Program-made: the position numbers and the translations under genes
Notes under the pieces: generated by a model
What the model was told of the DNA's origin: nothing
Database searches by the model: none
The model's input: only the letters and a program-made list of their open reading frames with translations
Origin: Athene noctua
Taxonomy: Eukaryota > Chordata > Aves > Strigiformes > Strigidae
DNA length: 64,000 nucleotides
Reading direction: 5' to 3'
NCBI RefSeq assembly: GCF_965140245.1
Contig: NC_134049.1
Coordinates: 16,090,708-16,154,707, forward strand
Shown here: piece after piece, positions 11,101-23,002 of the stretch
Numbering within the stretch: the first letter of the stretch is position 1
How the letters are laid out: every line of letters begins with the position of its first letter

Positions 11101-12902
11101 GCCTGCGAGACGGACACACAATATGGGGCCAGCTCGGGCCAGAGCCCCGCCATGAGCCCCATGTCTGTGGCTGAGCCTCCTCCCGGCCTTGGAGCCACCT
11201 GGGTCCTACCCACAGCCTACACAAGCCCTGGCTGCCGTGTCCCCACACCATTACCACGCAGACAGACCCCTCCTCAGCACCACATTGGCCAAGACCCTGA
11301 CCAGAGCCCATCCCCACCATCCAGTTCCCTCTGTCCTCACCCACCAACCCTCCCAGGGCAGGGGGGCTGATGAGGGGGCCCCGTCCCACCACACAATCCT
11401 GCTCTCCAGGTCCCCCACCACACTGAGGGTGCCCTGGACCCTGCAAGGCAGTGGCAGTGCTCCAGCTCTGCGGCAGCACTCGTGCTTACAGCAACGAGAA
11501 GGAGTTTCCCAGCCCCACAGGGCGAGACTGGCACCCCGCCGGCCCCTCAGGGCCTCCGCCGCTGGCAGCTCCCTGGTTCCCACTCCACGCTGCCATGTTT
11601 TTGAGTCTTGTGGCACTGAAAGGTTGCTGGCACTGCCAGGGCACCCCATGGTGAGCAGCACAGAGCCCGTGGCCACTGCCTTCGTCTCCCCAGGGCCCCT
11701 CCCTCGCACACCCCGTGCCCGCAGCCAGTGTCTCCCACAGGGCCCTGCCCGCACCGGGCAGCGGGGCCTGGCCAACAACCCTACCTCCGCACCGCAGCCC
11801 GCTTCTGGGCACTGATGTTGTCCCACCACTTGGAAAAGAAGGAGATCTCGGACCAGATGAAGCGCCGGCGCGGGTCTTCCTGCATCTTCAGCACCATGCT
11901 GTTGAGGATGTGCTGCGTCTGGTCATAGTAGTACTTGTCGAAGGTCTTGATCCAGCCTGCCAGCAGGGTGGGGGGGTCACTGCACAGGCCCAGCCCCTCC
12001 CCAGCAGTAGCGTGGGGCAATGGGGGCTTGGCCAGCCCTCCCCCTCCCCTGGTCACCTTCCGTGGCTGCTCACCTGGGTCGTTGTGAGAGTGCGGTACCA
12101 CAAACACCTGCAGGGGCTCAGTGTCCCACTCACTGGGCTCGTAGGTGATATCGAAGCCCTGCTTCCACACGCCGCCGTCCTGATTGTCAAAGGGCAACAG
12201 GGAGTACACAGCCAGCATCTGCAGGGGGGCAGAAGGGCTCAGGGCGGACACTGGGCTGAGGGACCTCCAAGAGCGCAGGGACCCCATGGACGCGCCGGTA
12301 CCCCCTGGTGCTGGCAGGGCTGGGCCCAGGGCTGCCAGGCCGAGGTGCCGGTCCCTCACCTGCAGGTCTGGGCTCTGGCCCTTGCCCCCCAGGGCGAACT
12401 GGCAGTCCTGTGGGGAGACGGAGAGGAAGCTCGGGCGACTCTCTGGCGGTAGCACCCAGGAGCCATTTGGCTTGTGGTGGGGCAGCACTGGCGGCCCCTC
12501 TGCGTGGGCCGTCAGCTCCAGCACCGAGTCTTTGATGTGGCTGATGATCTCGTGGTTCTCCTCCAGCAGCTGCTCCAGCTGCTCGATGCGGTTCTGCAGC
12601 ACCGAGATCTGACTCTGGGGACACAGACGCCATGGTCAGAGCAGGGGGGGTCCTGGCACCCACAGGGAACGAGCCCTTGCCCAGGCAGCCAAACGGCCTC
12701 AGGCTGTGCCAGCTGGCCCCGCAGGACCGGCCCTGGCCCGCTGGCCTGTCCCCACGGCCCTGCTGCTCACCCTGGGGAAGTTGCCCCCACTCTGGTGGCG
12801 CGTTGGGTCATGCTGCACCCGGTCCAGCATCAAGTAGAGGGAGAAGACAGCAACGCAGAAGATGGCAGCTCCACACACTGTCACCTGCTTCTTCAGCTTC
12901 AT
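5131..12902 (-). CDS. MAN2A2: Alpha-mannosidase 2x (Golgi GH38)
   Basis: Golgi type II membrane enzyme that trims mannose from hybrid N-glycans before complex glycan synthesis. Twenty-three coding exons join in phase to 1175 residues (1149 without the cassette exon; human 1150). Exons from the start: 12771-12902, 12360-12614, 12074-12218, 11785-11956, 10975-11102, 10697-10870, 10207-10393, 9943-10120, 9545-9747, 9069-9251, 8829-8943, 8664-8731, 8355-8520, 8000-8236, 7776-7898, 7564-7678, 7332-7465, 7087-7228, 6761-6894, 6397-6474, 5897-6091, 5673-5783, 5131-5283. A short cytoplasmic tail (MKLKK) and signal anchor (about 6-26) precede a stem coiled coil. Zinc and catalytic motifs are intact: HSHNDPG (172-178), nucleophile Asp288 in WAVDPFGHS, and HHDAITGT near 567-574. 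Mammals have MAN2A1 as a paralogue; the start MKLKKQVTVCGAAIF is specific to MAN2A2. Confidence 0.97.
6397..6474 (-). other. MAN2A2: 78-bp in-frame cassette exon of MAN2A2
   Basis: This exon lies between the ones ending RRTTASK and beginning VQDGRPIS. Both neighbours meet at phase 0, so the gene reads through with or without it. It has a good acceptor (CCTGTTCAG) and donor (CAGAG|GTAATG) and encodes 26 residues including GFFSKLASVFKALGF, a likely amphipathic basic helix. The human protein as remembered goes straight from RRTVGSE to VQDSHS without this insert. Probably alternatively spliced; no transcript evidence is available here. Confidence 0.7.
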
Positions 12903-12925
12903 CCCGGAGGGCCACAGGGACAGAC
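12903..12925 (-). other. MAN2A2: MAN2A2 5' UTR part of the first coding exon
   Basis: Directly upstream of the ATG the minus strand has a CCCGGTTCAG acceptor at 12926, so a spliced 5' leader is expected. About 23 untranslated bases precede the start codon. Confidence 0.6.
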
Positions 12926-12984
12926 CTGAACCGGGACGGAGCGACTGCGGTGGCCCAGCCAGCCTGGCCACAGGGCTGGGGCTG

Positions 12985-13070
12985 AGGACAGGATGGGATG
13001 GATGGGACAGGAGGGGATGGGATGGGAGAGACAGGATGGGATGGGACGGGATGGGATGGGACAGGACGGT
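12985..13070. repeat. (GGGAT)n pentamer repeat in MAN2A2 intron 1
   Basis: Imperfect tandem GGGAT/GGGAC pentamers on the plus strand with a few interruptions, within the first intron of MAN2A2. Simple-sequence DNA, not coding. Confidence 0.85.
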
Positions 13071-13236
13071 GACTCCTTGCCCTGGGCTGAGCCCCACCGG
13101 GGTCCCGGGGTCGGGCAGCACAGCGCGGTGCCCCCGCGCCCTGCCCACCTCTTGCCAAAACGTGGCCACCACCACCCTCCTCCTCCTCCTCGTCTGCCGC
13201 CCCCCCGCGTCCTACTTGGCTTAATCCACCGCCGGG

Positions 13237-13244
13237 TATTTATA
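13237..13244 (-). promoter_or_regulatory. TATA box, candidate alternative MAN2A2 promoter
   Basis: The minus strand reads CTATAAATACC, a near-perfect TATA box inside a GC-rich region. Roughly 80-90 bp downstream is a possible first-exon donor (GGCAAGAG|GTGGGC, near 13153). This would give a second, TATA-driven MAN2A2 start inside the intron of the upstream non-coding exon. The motif is seen; its use is inference. Confidence 0.4.
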
Positions 13245-13342
13245 GCCCGGGCTGGAGCTGAACGGGGCCGGGGGCGCCTGGGGCCCAGCTCGGCGCGGGG
13301 CTGTGGACAGGGGGGCCAGGCGAGGACGGGGGCAGCGACAGC

Positions 13343-13412
13343 GGGGCCGGGGCCGGGGCCGGGGCCGGGGCCGGGGCCGGGGCCGGGGCCGGGGCCGGGG
13401 CCGGGGCCGGGG
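13343..13412. repeat. (GGGGCC)11 hexanucleotide tract
   Basis: Eleven uninterrupted GGGGCC units (13343-13408) plus a partial unit on the plus strand, followed by about four GGAGCA-type units to 13435. It lies between the putative non-coding exon 1 of MAN2A2 (donor at 13607) and the coding exon. MAN2A2 RNA would therefore carry GGCCCC, and an antisense RNA would carry GGGGCC. A G-quadruplex is expected on the plus strand. Confidence 0.95.
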
Positions 13413-13607
13413 CAGGAGCAGGAGCAGGAGCAGGCGCAGGCCGCGGCGGCCCCGCCGAGCCGGGCAGCCCGGGGCCTCCGCGGCGCGGCCCGGCGCGGGG
13501 AGGAGAGCGGGGCCGGGGAGGGCCGGGGCCGGGGAGGGCCGAAGCCGGGAGGGCCGGGCCGGGGAGGGCCGGGGCCGGCTCCGGGGGCGCGGCCGCTCCG
13601 CTCTTAC

Positions 13608-13710
13608 CCTGGGCGGCTCCGCGGCCCGTCCCGGCGCCTCACATCGCCCTCCCCGGGCCCGCCGGCTGCCGCGGCCGGGATGGGCCAGGCCCCGCCCGCC
13701 GCCCCGCCCG
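13608..13710 (-). other. MAN2A2: Putative non-coding exon 1 and CpG island of MAN2A2
   Basis: The minus strand has an excellent donor, CCCAGG|GTAAGA, with the exon ending at 13608 in a dense CpG island (about 13250-13900). It pairs naturally with the acceptor at 12926. The upstream limit of the exon is not visible, so the right coordinate is approximate. Confidence 0.55.
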
Positions 13711-14028
13711 CCCGGGCCTCAGCCCGGCCCCGGCCCCGCCGTTTGCCCGCCCCGCCGGGAGGCGGCTCCGCCGGGCGGCCGCGGGGCCGGAACCGACACG
13801 GCCGGGACCCCCACGGGCCCCGGGATAGACCCGGCCATCGCCCCGCGGCCCCGGGGACGCACCCGGACATACCTCCCGTACCCCGGGGCCGCGTCGAGTT
13901 CCCGGTGCCCCTGTCCCAGTGCCCCCATTCCCTGTGTTCCTAGTCCCAGTGTGCCCTGTCCCGGGTGTAGCACAGGCTCCCAGGGGGTCTGTGTCCCCCC
14001 ACAGACACGGTGCTGCAGAGCTCGTTTG

Positions 14029-14034
14029 TTTATT
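14029..14034 (-). terminator. FES: FES poly(A) signal
   Basis: AATAAA on the minus strand, about 205 bp past the FES stop codon. It predicts a short 3' UTR ending near 14010, only a few hundred bases from the MAN2A2 promoter island. Confidence 0.8.
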
Positions 14035-14237
14035 ACACAGGATCGATCCCGCAGGAGCAGCGAGTGCCGTGTCCCCGGGGCGTGCGGGACCCCCTGCCCC
14101 GGGGTGGGTGGGGGCACGGCCGCGCCCGGCTGCCCCACAGCACCCGCTGCCCAGGCAGGCACTGCCCGAGGGACGGACGCTGCCGGCGGGACGGACGCGG
14201 GGCTGGCAGGGCGCTGCCCTTGGCCCTGAGCTGCCCC

Positions 14238-17200
14238 TCACCGGTGTTTCTTGCGGATGCCGATGAGGTCCTGGTGGACGACGCTGAAGCTGGGCCGCTT
14301 GCGGGGGTCGTACTCCCAGCACCGCCGCATCAGCCGGTACACCTCCTCCGGGCACTGCTCGGGGGGGTCCAGCCGCACACCTGGGGGACAGCAGGGATTT
14401 GGGGTGACGTGGCAGCCTGGGCCATCGGCCCCTTGCCCCCCCACAGCCCCGTCCTGCCCATGGACACGGCTCTGTGGCGGAGCCACTGTGGCCCTTGAGA
14501 GCGGGGCTCCAGCCGCGGCCCTCACCCTGCTCCACCGCCTCTCGTGTCTGCTGGTTGTTGAGGTTGGCATAGGGGACGGCGCCCAGGCTGAAGGCTTCCC
14601 ACAGCAGGATCCCAAAGCTCCAGACATCACTCTCAGAGCTGTATCGGCCTGGGGACGTGGGGTGGGACAGACGCCAGTGGCTGGGGACACCCACAACACC
14701 GCTTGCCCCGGCTGTGCCTGCGCTGATGAGGGCTGGGGTGCCCCGGCTCTCCCCAGGACCAGGTGTGTGGGAGCAGGATGTGTGCCCCAGACTCCTGGCT
14801 CCCAACTGTGCTGCAGGGCTGCCGTGCCATGACCCCATCCCATACCGTAATTGAGTGCTTCTGGGGCAGTCCACTTGACAGGGATCTGCTTCATCCCTCC
14901 TGTGGAGGCGTAGACGCCATCCTCCTCCTCTCGTGACATCCCGAAGTCACTAATCTTCAGGGTGTTCTTCTCCGTCACCAGGCAGTTGCGGGCAGCCAGG
15001 TCCCTGGGATGGCCCCGAGCCGTCAGCTGCGCACCCGGCCGTCCCTGGGGGGCTCCGCCTGGCGGGGGCCGGGGGGCAGCGAGGGCTCCGGGGCTCACCC
15101 TGCCCTGCCCAGCACCCAGCCCCCCCACTGGAGCCCACCTGTGGATGCAGTGCTTGCTCTCCAGGTACTCCATGCCAGCAGCAGCGTTCTCTGTCATCTT
15201 GATCAGCTCCTTCACTCGCAGGTGGGAGCCCTCGCTGCGCAGGAAGCTCAGGAAGTCCCCCCCTGTGCCCAGGATTGTGGAGCTGGTGGGTGGCTGCCCT
15301 GGCACACCACAGCAATCTGGCACATGCTGGGGTCATGGGACAGGGCTGCTCACCCTGCACCAGCTCCATGACGATGTAAATGGGCTGCTTCTGGGTGCAA
15401 ACACCGATGAGACGGACGATGTTCGGGTGGTTGTACTGCTTCAGGATCCTGGGGGGACAAGGAAAGGCACTGTGAGTTTACAGGGCCCGGCTGCCCCGGG
15501 CAAAGGCCCCCTCCATGCCCAGGAGGCCCAGGGACACAGCCCTTGGCACAAGGATGCTGCAGTCCCAGCAGGGTTTGAACAGCCCCAAGTCCCGAGGATG
15601 GACAGACAGGCCAGGGCAAGCATGATGGCCGCACAGACCTGGCTTCCTGCAGGAACTTGGCCTTGAGTTCGGGTGGGAGGGTTTCCCGGCAGGATTTCAC
15701 AGCCACAGGGGTGTTGTCAGCACGCAGACGGCCGCTGAACACCTCCCCGAAGTTACCCTGCCAAGAGACATGGGTGCACCGGCCCAGCTTGCCGCAGCAT
15801 GGCCCGAGGCAACCCCTGCCCACCCCCAGACCCCCTGTGACAGCCCTGCCTTCCCATAGACCCCCTGGGACAGACCTGCCCTCCCACAGACTGCAGGCAG
15901 GGACCAGAGCACCCCGACTCACCCGGCCAATGCGCTCCCCCAGCAGCACATCCTCGTGGTTGAGCACCCATTTGTCCTGCAGGGAGCGAACACCGAAGGC
16001 GATGAGCCATCCCCCAACCTGCCCCAGGCCCACATCCTCCCCTGCCCCTGCAGCTCCCTCTCAGGCAGCCCTGGAAGAGGATCCTCAGCCCTCAGCCCCT
16101 TCCAGGGCTGGGTCACCATGTCTGACTGGAGATGCATGCCTGGGGCTCCCAGCCCAGCTGCAGGCAGGAGAAGGAGCTGGGCAGGGCTGCCCCGTGCACT
16201 GGGGACTTGTCTCCCTCCCCACTGCCCGTCGTCACCTTGGGCACAGCCCTGGCCAGGATGATCCCACTCTTCCGGGTGATGGGCTGCTGGCTCTGCAGGA
16301 GGTGCTCGATGAGCAGCGGGATGGTGGGGAAGCTATCGCCCTCCAGCCAGTACATGTTCTGTGGGGAGGGGAGGCGCAGGGGCGTTCCTGCACGAACCCA
16401 CGGCTGTGCTCACCAGGGCTGTGCATGTGTGGGTGCGTACATGGGACACGCACACCGGGCAGGGCAAGCACACGCGAGTGGGAGTTCACAGGTGTGAGGC
16501 AGGGCTCACACACCGCGCTCCATGCTCGGACCGTGCGAGGAGGGGTGTGCGCAACTCGTACACACACACATCCCGTGCACTCACCCAGGACCCCCACCTG
16601 TCCACACAGGGCCACCCCGGCCATCTTCCCCTGCCTGTGGCCACTCACATCAGCAGCTTGGATGATGAAGTGCCGGGGCTGCCCGTCCCACAGCACACTG
16701 AGCACGTACTCCTGCTTTCCCTGGCTCTCTCGCACCAGGAAATCTCCGCTGCAGGTCAGCAGCTCCTGCACCTCCACTCGTGGGATGGCCCCGTGGTACC
16801 AGACCTGCTGGCACAGTGGCTTCTGCACCTCCGGGATGAGGGGCACGGGGGGCGGCAGCTGGATGGAGACAACAGGAGTGAGCCCAGCCATGCTCCCACG
16901 GCCATGCCGGAGGCGAGGGCAGGTGCCAGGGCAGCAGGCAGCGGGGAGCATGGGCTGGAGCACGGAGGAGAGGGCGAGGGGTGCTGGGTGGGAGGGCAGG
17001 GTGGCCGTAGGGACCCACCAAGTACTTGGGGCTGAAGATGCCCGAGATGTGGTTCTTGAGGGTCTCCAGTGCTGTGGCCCCGCTCCGCTCCTGCTCCTGG
17101 GGGGAGGCATGAGCTGTGCGCTGGCTGGGGGGGTGACCCGAGCCCGGTGTGCCCTGTCCTCATGGTTCCAGGGGCATGACTCACCACGGAGGACACCGAC

Positions 17201-19502
17201 TGCTGATCCTCCTGCAGAGGCAGGGCGGGCAGGGGCTTCCCAGCGCCCAGCTGCTCCAGCTTCCCAGCCAGCAGGTCCCGCTGCGCCTGCAGCTTGGCCT
17301 GGGTGCAGAGGCAGCCCTCAAGCTGCTGCTGCACCTCCTGCAGCCCCTGCCGCTTGCCCAGCAAGTGCACCCTGGGGACAGGACAGGGTGGTCAGTCCCC
17401 AGCCTTCCCTGGCCCCTTGCGCCCCGCCCGCTACACCTCACCTCTCCCGGGGGCTCCGGCCCTGCTCCTCGCCCCTGATCTCTGCCTGCAGCTCCCGCAC
17501 ATGCTGCTCCTTCTTGCTCACAGTTTCCGTGGTGGCCGCCAGCTCCTCCTCGACCGACGTCAGGCTGCAAGAGATGCAGGTGCTGGCCAGTGCTGAGCCA
17601 TGCTGCCAGCGGCGACAGCCCCTGCCCGTGGCCCAACCCCACTCACGAGTGCTGGACACTCTCAATGGTCAGCTCGTTCAGCTGCAGCTCCCCCGGCGCC
17701 AGACCCTCTGTCTCCTCCAGCAAGCTCTCGTCAAAGGACACAGCCGGTGGCACCTCAGAGCCATACCTGTGGGCACCCAGTGTGGCTCTGCCTCCCACCT
17801 ACACCGTGCCGGCCACTGGCAAGGCTGAGCCCAGCGGAGTGGCCGCAGCCATGCACAGCCGTTACCTGTGGCTCTGGCCAAAGCTGCTGTACTCGGTGGC
17901 TGGGTCGATGGCCTGGATAGCGCTGGCGATTTCCTGATGCACAGCCAGCATGTCCTCCTGCACCAGGCTGCTGATGCTATAGTACTCCCCGAGGATCTCC
18001 TTCCTGCAGGGACATGGGTGCTGGGGGCTGCCAGGCTCCTGTGCCCCCCCAACCCAGGGTCCTGCAGCCAGGAACCACCACCCCTGCCACGGGCTGGCCA
18101 GTTGCCTTGTCCCACTGCCTCACGCCCTCAGTCCCTGCATCTCGTGGGACATTACCGTGGGGACTGCGGTGCGAGGGGTAGGGAACGGGGCAGGGAAGGT
18201 GCACATGGCTGGTAAGGATCTGGTGGGAGGAGGGAGTACCGACGGTTCTCAGGGGCTGCAGAGTGCCTGGGGACAGGCAGTGGGACAGCAGTGGGGTGCG
18301 GGGCAGGCAGGGCTCTTACAGGACAAGGACCATCTCCTGCTGCAGGCTGAGGAGGGACTGGTGGAGGCTGGGCAGCAGACGCTGGTAGTGGTGGTGGTGG
18401 TGGAGCGCAGCCGCCTGCACAGCCAGCACATACTGGTTGTGCAGGGCATAGAGCTTCCAGAGGCTGCGCACGTACTTCTCCTTCGCCTTGTCCCGCTCCT
18501 TGTCTGGGGGGGAAAACACCTGCAGCTGCCACACTGCCAGTCCCAGCGCTGCAGCACACCCCCTTGAGCAGCTGGTGAGGGGCTGGGGCAGGGGCTGGGG
18601 AGGCGCCAGGGAAGGCAGAGGGATTGGGGCTGTCACACTCCTTCCCGTGCACAGGGACCCACAGCACAATGTCCCAAGGCTGTAATGCCCAGGAGATTTG
18701 CCTGGCTGCCCATGGGCCAGGCTGGACTCTCCCTGCCCCTGGCGTGGGGCGCAGGGTGCTTCAGCCATCCCTGACCCCGGAGGGGACACAGCAGGACAGG
18801 GACGGGGCGGGAGCTGGGTTGGCAGGTACCTTTGATGGCGTCCTGGTACTTGCGCTTGGCCTGGGCACTGTCGCGGGCCAGGCTGCGGTACTGAGCCTTC
18901 AGCTTCTCCATCTCCTGCTGCGTGGTCTGGGGAGGGAGACGGTGTCAAGGGAGTGGAGCCGGATTGGGCTCCCCACTCCCCATCCCCCAGGACCCACGTA
19001 CCCGGGTGTACTCCTGGCTGAGCTGCTGCCACCGCTCGCTGAAGGCCTTGCGGAGCTGCTGCTTGTCGCGGATCAGCAGGCTCAGCTTGGCCAGCGGCCC
19101 CGCCGCCAGCTCCTCTGCATGCCGCTGCAGGATCTGGCTCAGTGTCTCCGTCTGGCTCGCCAGCGCCCACCAGGACTGTGGAGACAGGGCACTGGGGACA
19201 GGGCAGGGACGGCCGCTCTCCATCACGGCGCTGCACCAGGCTCTGCGGGCTGCGCTCCCACCCCAGGGTGTCCCTACCTCTGCCATCTGACCACCGTGGT
19301 CACCAGTGTGGGGCTGCCCGGGGCCCTCCTGCTTCTCCAGCTGGGAGAACATGTGGTGCAGCATCCCCGCGTACTGCCGGTCGCTCTTGGCACGCTGTGC
19401 CATCCACTTCTTCATCAGCTCCAGGAGACGCAGCTCATTGTCCTGCAGCCGCAGCAGCGCGCTGTGCCCCTGTGGGCACCACAGCTCCGGCCCGAAGCCC
19501 AT
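14238..19502 (-). CDS. FES: FES non-receptor tyrosine kinase
   Basis: Cytoplasmic tyrosine kinase acting in myeloid, vascular and cytoskeletal signalling. Eighteen coding exons join in phase to 824 residues (human 822): 19278-19502, 19002-19175, 18830-18926, 18320-18503, 17866-18003, 17647-17766, 17442-17564, 17185-17371, 17019-17096, 16649-16858, 16236-16358, 15923-15976, 15639-15757, 15354-15448, 15139-15262, 14846-15003, 14526-14648, 14238-14380. An N-terminal F-BAR and coiled-coil region is followed by SH2 (about 462-550; FLVRES with Arg485), then the kinase. The kinase has glycine loop GRGNFGEV (570-577), Lys592 in VAVK, catalytic Asp685 in HRDLAARN, DFG at 703 and activation-loop Tyr715. 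All key residues are present, so it should be active. An AG acceptor 12 bases before the ATG implies a spliced 5' UTR. The exon ending at 15639 uses a weak donor (GTCTGT). Confidence 0.97.
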
Positions 19503-19514
19503 GGCACTGTCGTT

Positions 19515-22500
19515 CTGGGTAGGAGGAGGCTGCAGAGTGGCAGGAAAGCCTGAGCATGGTGGCTGCCTCACGCCCTGCACCGCCCTCGTTGGTAACTGGG
19601 GCCCTTTGCGTCGCACTCCCTCTCACCCCACTGCCTCGCCATGAGCCAGCAGCGGGGGCCAGGGTCCTCTCTGCCCCCCACAATCTGCCTTGCAAAGCGC
19701 ATTCAAAGCAGGCGGGAAGGCTGAGAGCAGGGAGGAGGAAGTTTGGCGTCAGAAAGAGCAGCGTCACCTCTGCTGTGCATGCAGGGCTGCTCCCTGAGAG
19801 CAGCACTGCCATGACCCCCACCCTGGCCGGGGCAACAGCCCCACACGGTCTGGCAGCCCCGGCCCCATCCTGACTGTTGGCACTGTCACCCTGGTGCCCA
19901 TGGCAGGGCAGTTCCACTGCAGGGCACTGGTGGGAAGCTGGCAAGAGGGGGACGGGGTGCTGAGCCCCGGAGGAAGGTGCTGAGCCTGGACATGTCCCAG
20001 CACCCAGGACTCCGTCATGGCCGTTGGGAGACAAACTGGTCCAGCTGTGGTTCTGGGGTGCCCTGTCCCGTGGCAAGGGCACAGCAGGAGGGTGCAGGGG
20101 CATGTCCCTGTGCAGGGCAGGACGTCCCTGGAAGAGCCCTCGACCCCGCAGAGGCCCAGAGCCGAGACACCCCCAGCCCCACAAAGGGGTCCCCAGTCCC
20201 TGCCAGCGCCCCGCTGGAGCACGGCCCCTCCAACCTGTGTATGCCGCGAGGTCCCCACCGTGGGGCTGGTGCTGGCGCTGGTGTCCTCTCGGGGCCGAGG
20301 CCGGCGCAGTCTGGACCTGGCGTAGCTCCGGCTCCTGGGGAGGAACAGGAAACCCGGTGCTGACCATACAGCCATTGCGAGATTTCCTGTGCTTCCTCCC
20401 CTCCCTGCCAGTCCCCGCACCCGGGGCTGACACTGGCACATGGCTCCGCCGTAGCTGGGCAGCCCCCAGCCCCTGCTTCCCCACGAGGCTGTGGGAGCTG
20501 GGGGGTACCCGTGGGCATCCCCAGGGCTCTGTGCAGCCCTGCTGAACGGGGTCCATCCCATCACCACCCCAGAGCCTGGCCCTTGTGGCTGTGAAAGGCC
20601 ACAGGACAGAGCAGCCACTGCACAGGCACCCATGGAGCCATGGCCCAGCCTTGGGGCCAGCCCATGCCCACACGGCAGGGTCCCCCGCTCCCTGCGCCCC
20701 TCAAAGTGCTTCATTCAGTGCTGTGGTGCGACCACTCAGCCCTGGCAGCTGCATCACAGGGGTGGCCACCACCGCCTCTGCCCAGCACTGCCACACACGT
20801 GCCTGTCACCAGCACAGCCTGGCTCGGCCCTGCTCGGCTCCAGGGTGGTTTGTGCTCCGTCCCCCATCCTGCGCCTAGCAGGGAGGCCCCGGGCCCGGAG
20901 GGGCATCACGTTCATCTGCACCACACAGCCAAGCTGATTCTGCTTTTAGAGGAAGTTGGGGGAAAAAACATGTCAGATGGGAGTTTTGTGACTCGCCTTC
21001 CATGGCTGAGCAATGCCAGAGGGGTCACACCAAGAAGCAGCCTAGTGGCATGGTGCAGCACAGCCAGGGGCTGCCACGGTGCCCTGGGCACAGACCTCAG
21101 ACAGCACCCCAACTGTGCTGTGACACAAATCCCCACCCGGAGTCACACGGCCCCCCGAGGCAAGAGGAGCCTGGTTAGTGCCCCATTTGCCACCTGTCCA
21201 GGTGAGCAATTCGAGAGCTGTCATGTGCTGCTGGTGTCCCAGTCACTCACCAGCTGGTCACCCTGTAACTGGCCCCGTTCCCGAGGGGTCCTGCCTGCCA
21301 GGAGGCCCTGCGTGCCCATCCCCACTGAGCCCTGCCTGCCGCGGCGGGCTCTGCTTTCCCTGCGCCCCATTCAGCTGCCCCGAGCTCTCCACACTGGTGA
21401 TGCTCCCTGGCACCACCAGTGCCCAGCTTCCTGGAAACAGGGATTTTCACAGCATGTTTGAGGGTGAGAGCAGCTCTGCCAGCCCCAGCACTGCAGCTGC
21501 CCTGACCTGCAGCCAATGCCAACCTGCCTTCAGCCCCTCTGCTCTGTTCCCAGAGCCAGCTCAGGAATAGTTTTATTTTCTGCCTGAGCTGCAGGTCCCA
21601 CCAGCTGCATCCACATGCCCCCCTGGCTCCAGGGACACTTGGAGCATTGTCACAAGCTTAGCGAGTGTTTTGCAAGCCAGGCCGAGGGGCTGCCTGTCCC
21701 CAACCCCAGCATCCTTCCAGCAACCCCGGGCACCCCTCAGGCAGCACAGGCCCCCTCCCCGCCTGCACCAGGGACACTGGGCACCTCAGGTGGGAGCATC
21801 CAAGTCTGGGGGCTGGGGGGCCGCCCTCCTTGAGGTGCCAGTGCTCTGCTCTGGGTGCAGAGACTGCAGCAGCTCGCCTTCCCTAGAAGCCCCGAGCGCT
21901 GCCTGCAGCAGGAAGGTTGCTGTGGGTCACACCACAGCTCACCCAGTTTCACATCCTCCGTCCGCCCTCCCGCAGCCTGCAGAGCCCAGAGGGACTGCAG
22001 TCTCTGCCTGAGCCCCTGCTGCAGCACCCGAGGTCCACAGCCCACCTGACTGTCCCCAGCCTGTGAACTACCCCCCCGGCTGAGGGACAGCAGGGACCTG
22101 CTCCCGCCCTGGCCTCGTGAGAAAAGTGGGAGCGGGCTGAGAAGCTCTGCAGTCGGCTGCATGCCCCAGGGAACTCGCTCCTGACCACAGGAAGACACAG
22201 CAGCTGCAGGCGCAGCAAGGCTGAGAGGAGCTGCCTCTGCAAGTGAGTGCAGCCCCAACAGACCCTCCTGGGGGGCCAGGACCCAGTGGGGGGCTCGGTG
22301 GGGCTGGGGTGGGCTCTGCCTGGGGCTCAGCCACGGCAGGAGCAGGTCCCAGGTCCAGCCTGGCCTCCCCCACCCCAGGGCTGTCCCGTGGGCATCGTGT
22401 TCTGGCTGGAGGGTGGTGCCGAGCGCGAGGGGGGGCCGCAGCCTGTGAGCTCAGCAGGTCCCCAGGCTGCGGTGGAGGGGCTGAGCTCACGCAAGTTCCC

Positions 22501-22979
22501 CAGGCTTTTGGCCCTCCCCTCCACCCACCGCAGCCGGTTCCCGAATTAGCTCCCCTCTCTGCGGGTTCCTGATAAGCAGCTGCTTCCCATAGCTCAGGTG
22601 AGGGGGCCGGTCCCTGCCAGGGTGCTGAGTCCCCACCATGTACCCAAACAGCAGCCCCTGCCCAGCACTGGCTCGTGTGCACAGCCTGGGCAGGGCAGCC
22701 CCTGGCTCTGGGGGGACGCTTTGCCTCTTGAGGGCTTCCATGTCCTGGCTGGGGGCTGCAGCGGGTCGGGCACTGCAGGGTCCTGAAGCCACACCATGCT
22801 GGGCAGGCAGCAGCCGGGGCTCCCTGCCTGCAGCACCCCAGCGAGGGGCCCCTGCCCTGGCCGCAGGCAGGGCCTGAAGAGCAGATCAGGGCGCCCCATG
22901 GGCCCAGCGCAGGGTGACGGCCCCCAGCCTGGCACCCACACGTGGCCGCGTCACACAGAGCACAGGCAGCGGGGCTGGT
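19515..22979. other. FES-FURIN intergenic interval
   Basis: About 3.4 kb with no recognised protein gene. It must hold the FES promoter and non-coding first exon. A candidate minus-strand donor, CAGCTG|GTGAGTGAC, lies with its exon ending at 21251, but the exon is not otherwise defined. No long repeats or transposons were recognised. Confidence 0.45.
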
Positions 22980-22996
22980 TTGCATAGTTCTGAACA

Positions 22997-23002
22997 TTTA
23001 AT
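22997..23002 (-). terminator. FURIN: FURIN poly(A) signal (ATTAAA)
   Basis: ATTAAA on the minus strand at the end of an AT-rich block (about 22980-23130) that stands out from the GC-rich surroundings. It lies about 1.29 kb past the FURIN stop, giving a 3' UTR of the expected size. Confidence 0.7.

Noticed and set aside
15657..17828. 723-codon open frame on the plus strand
   Set aside because: It is antisense to FES exons that splice in phase into a full kinase. The translation has no domain and is explained by high GC suppressing stop codons.
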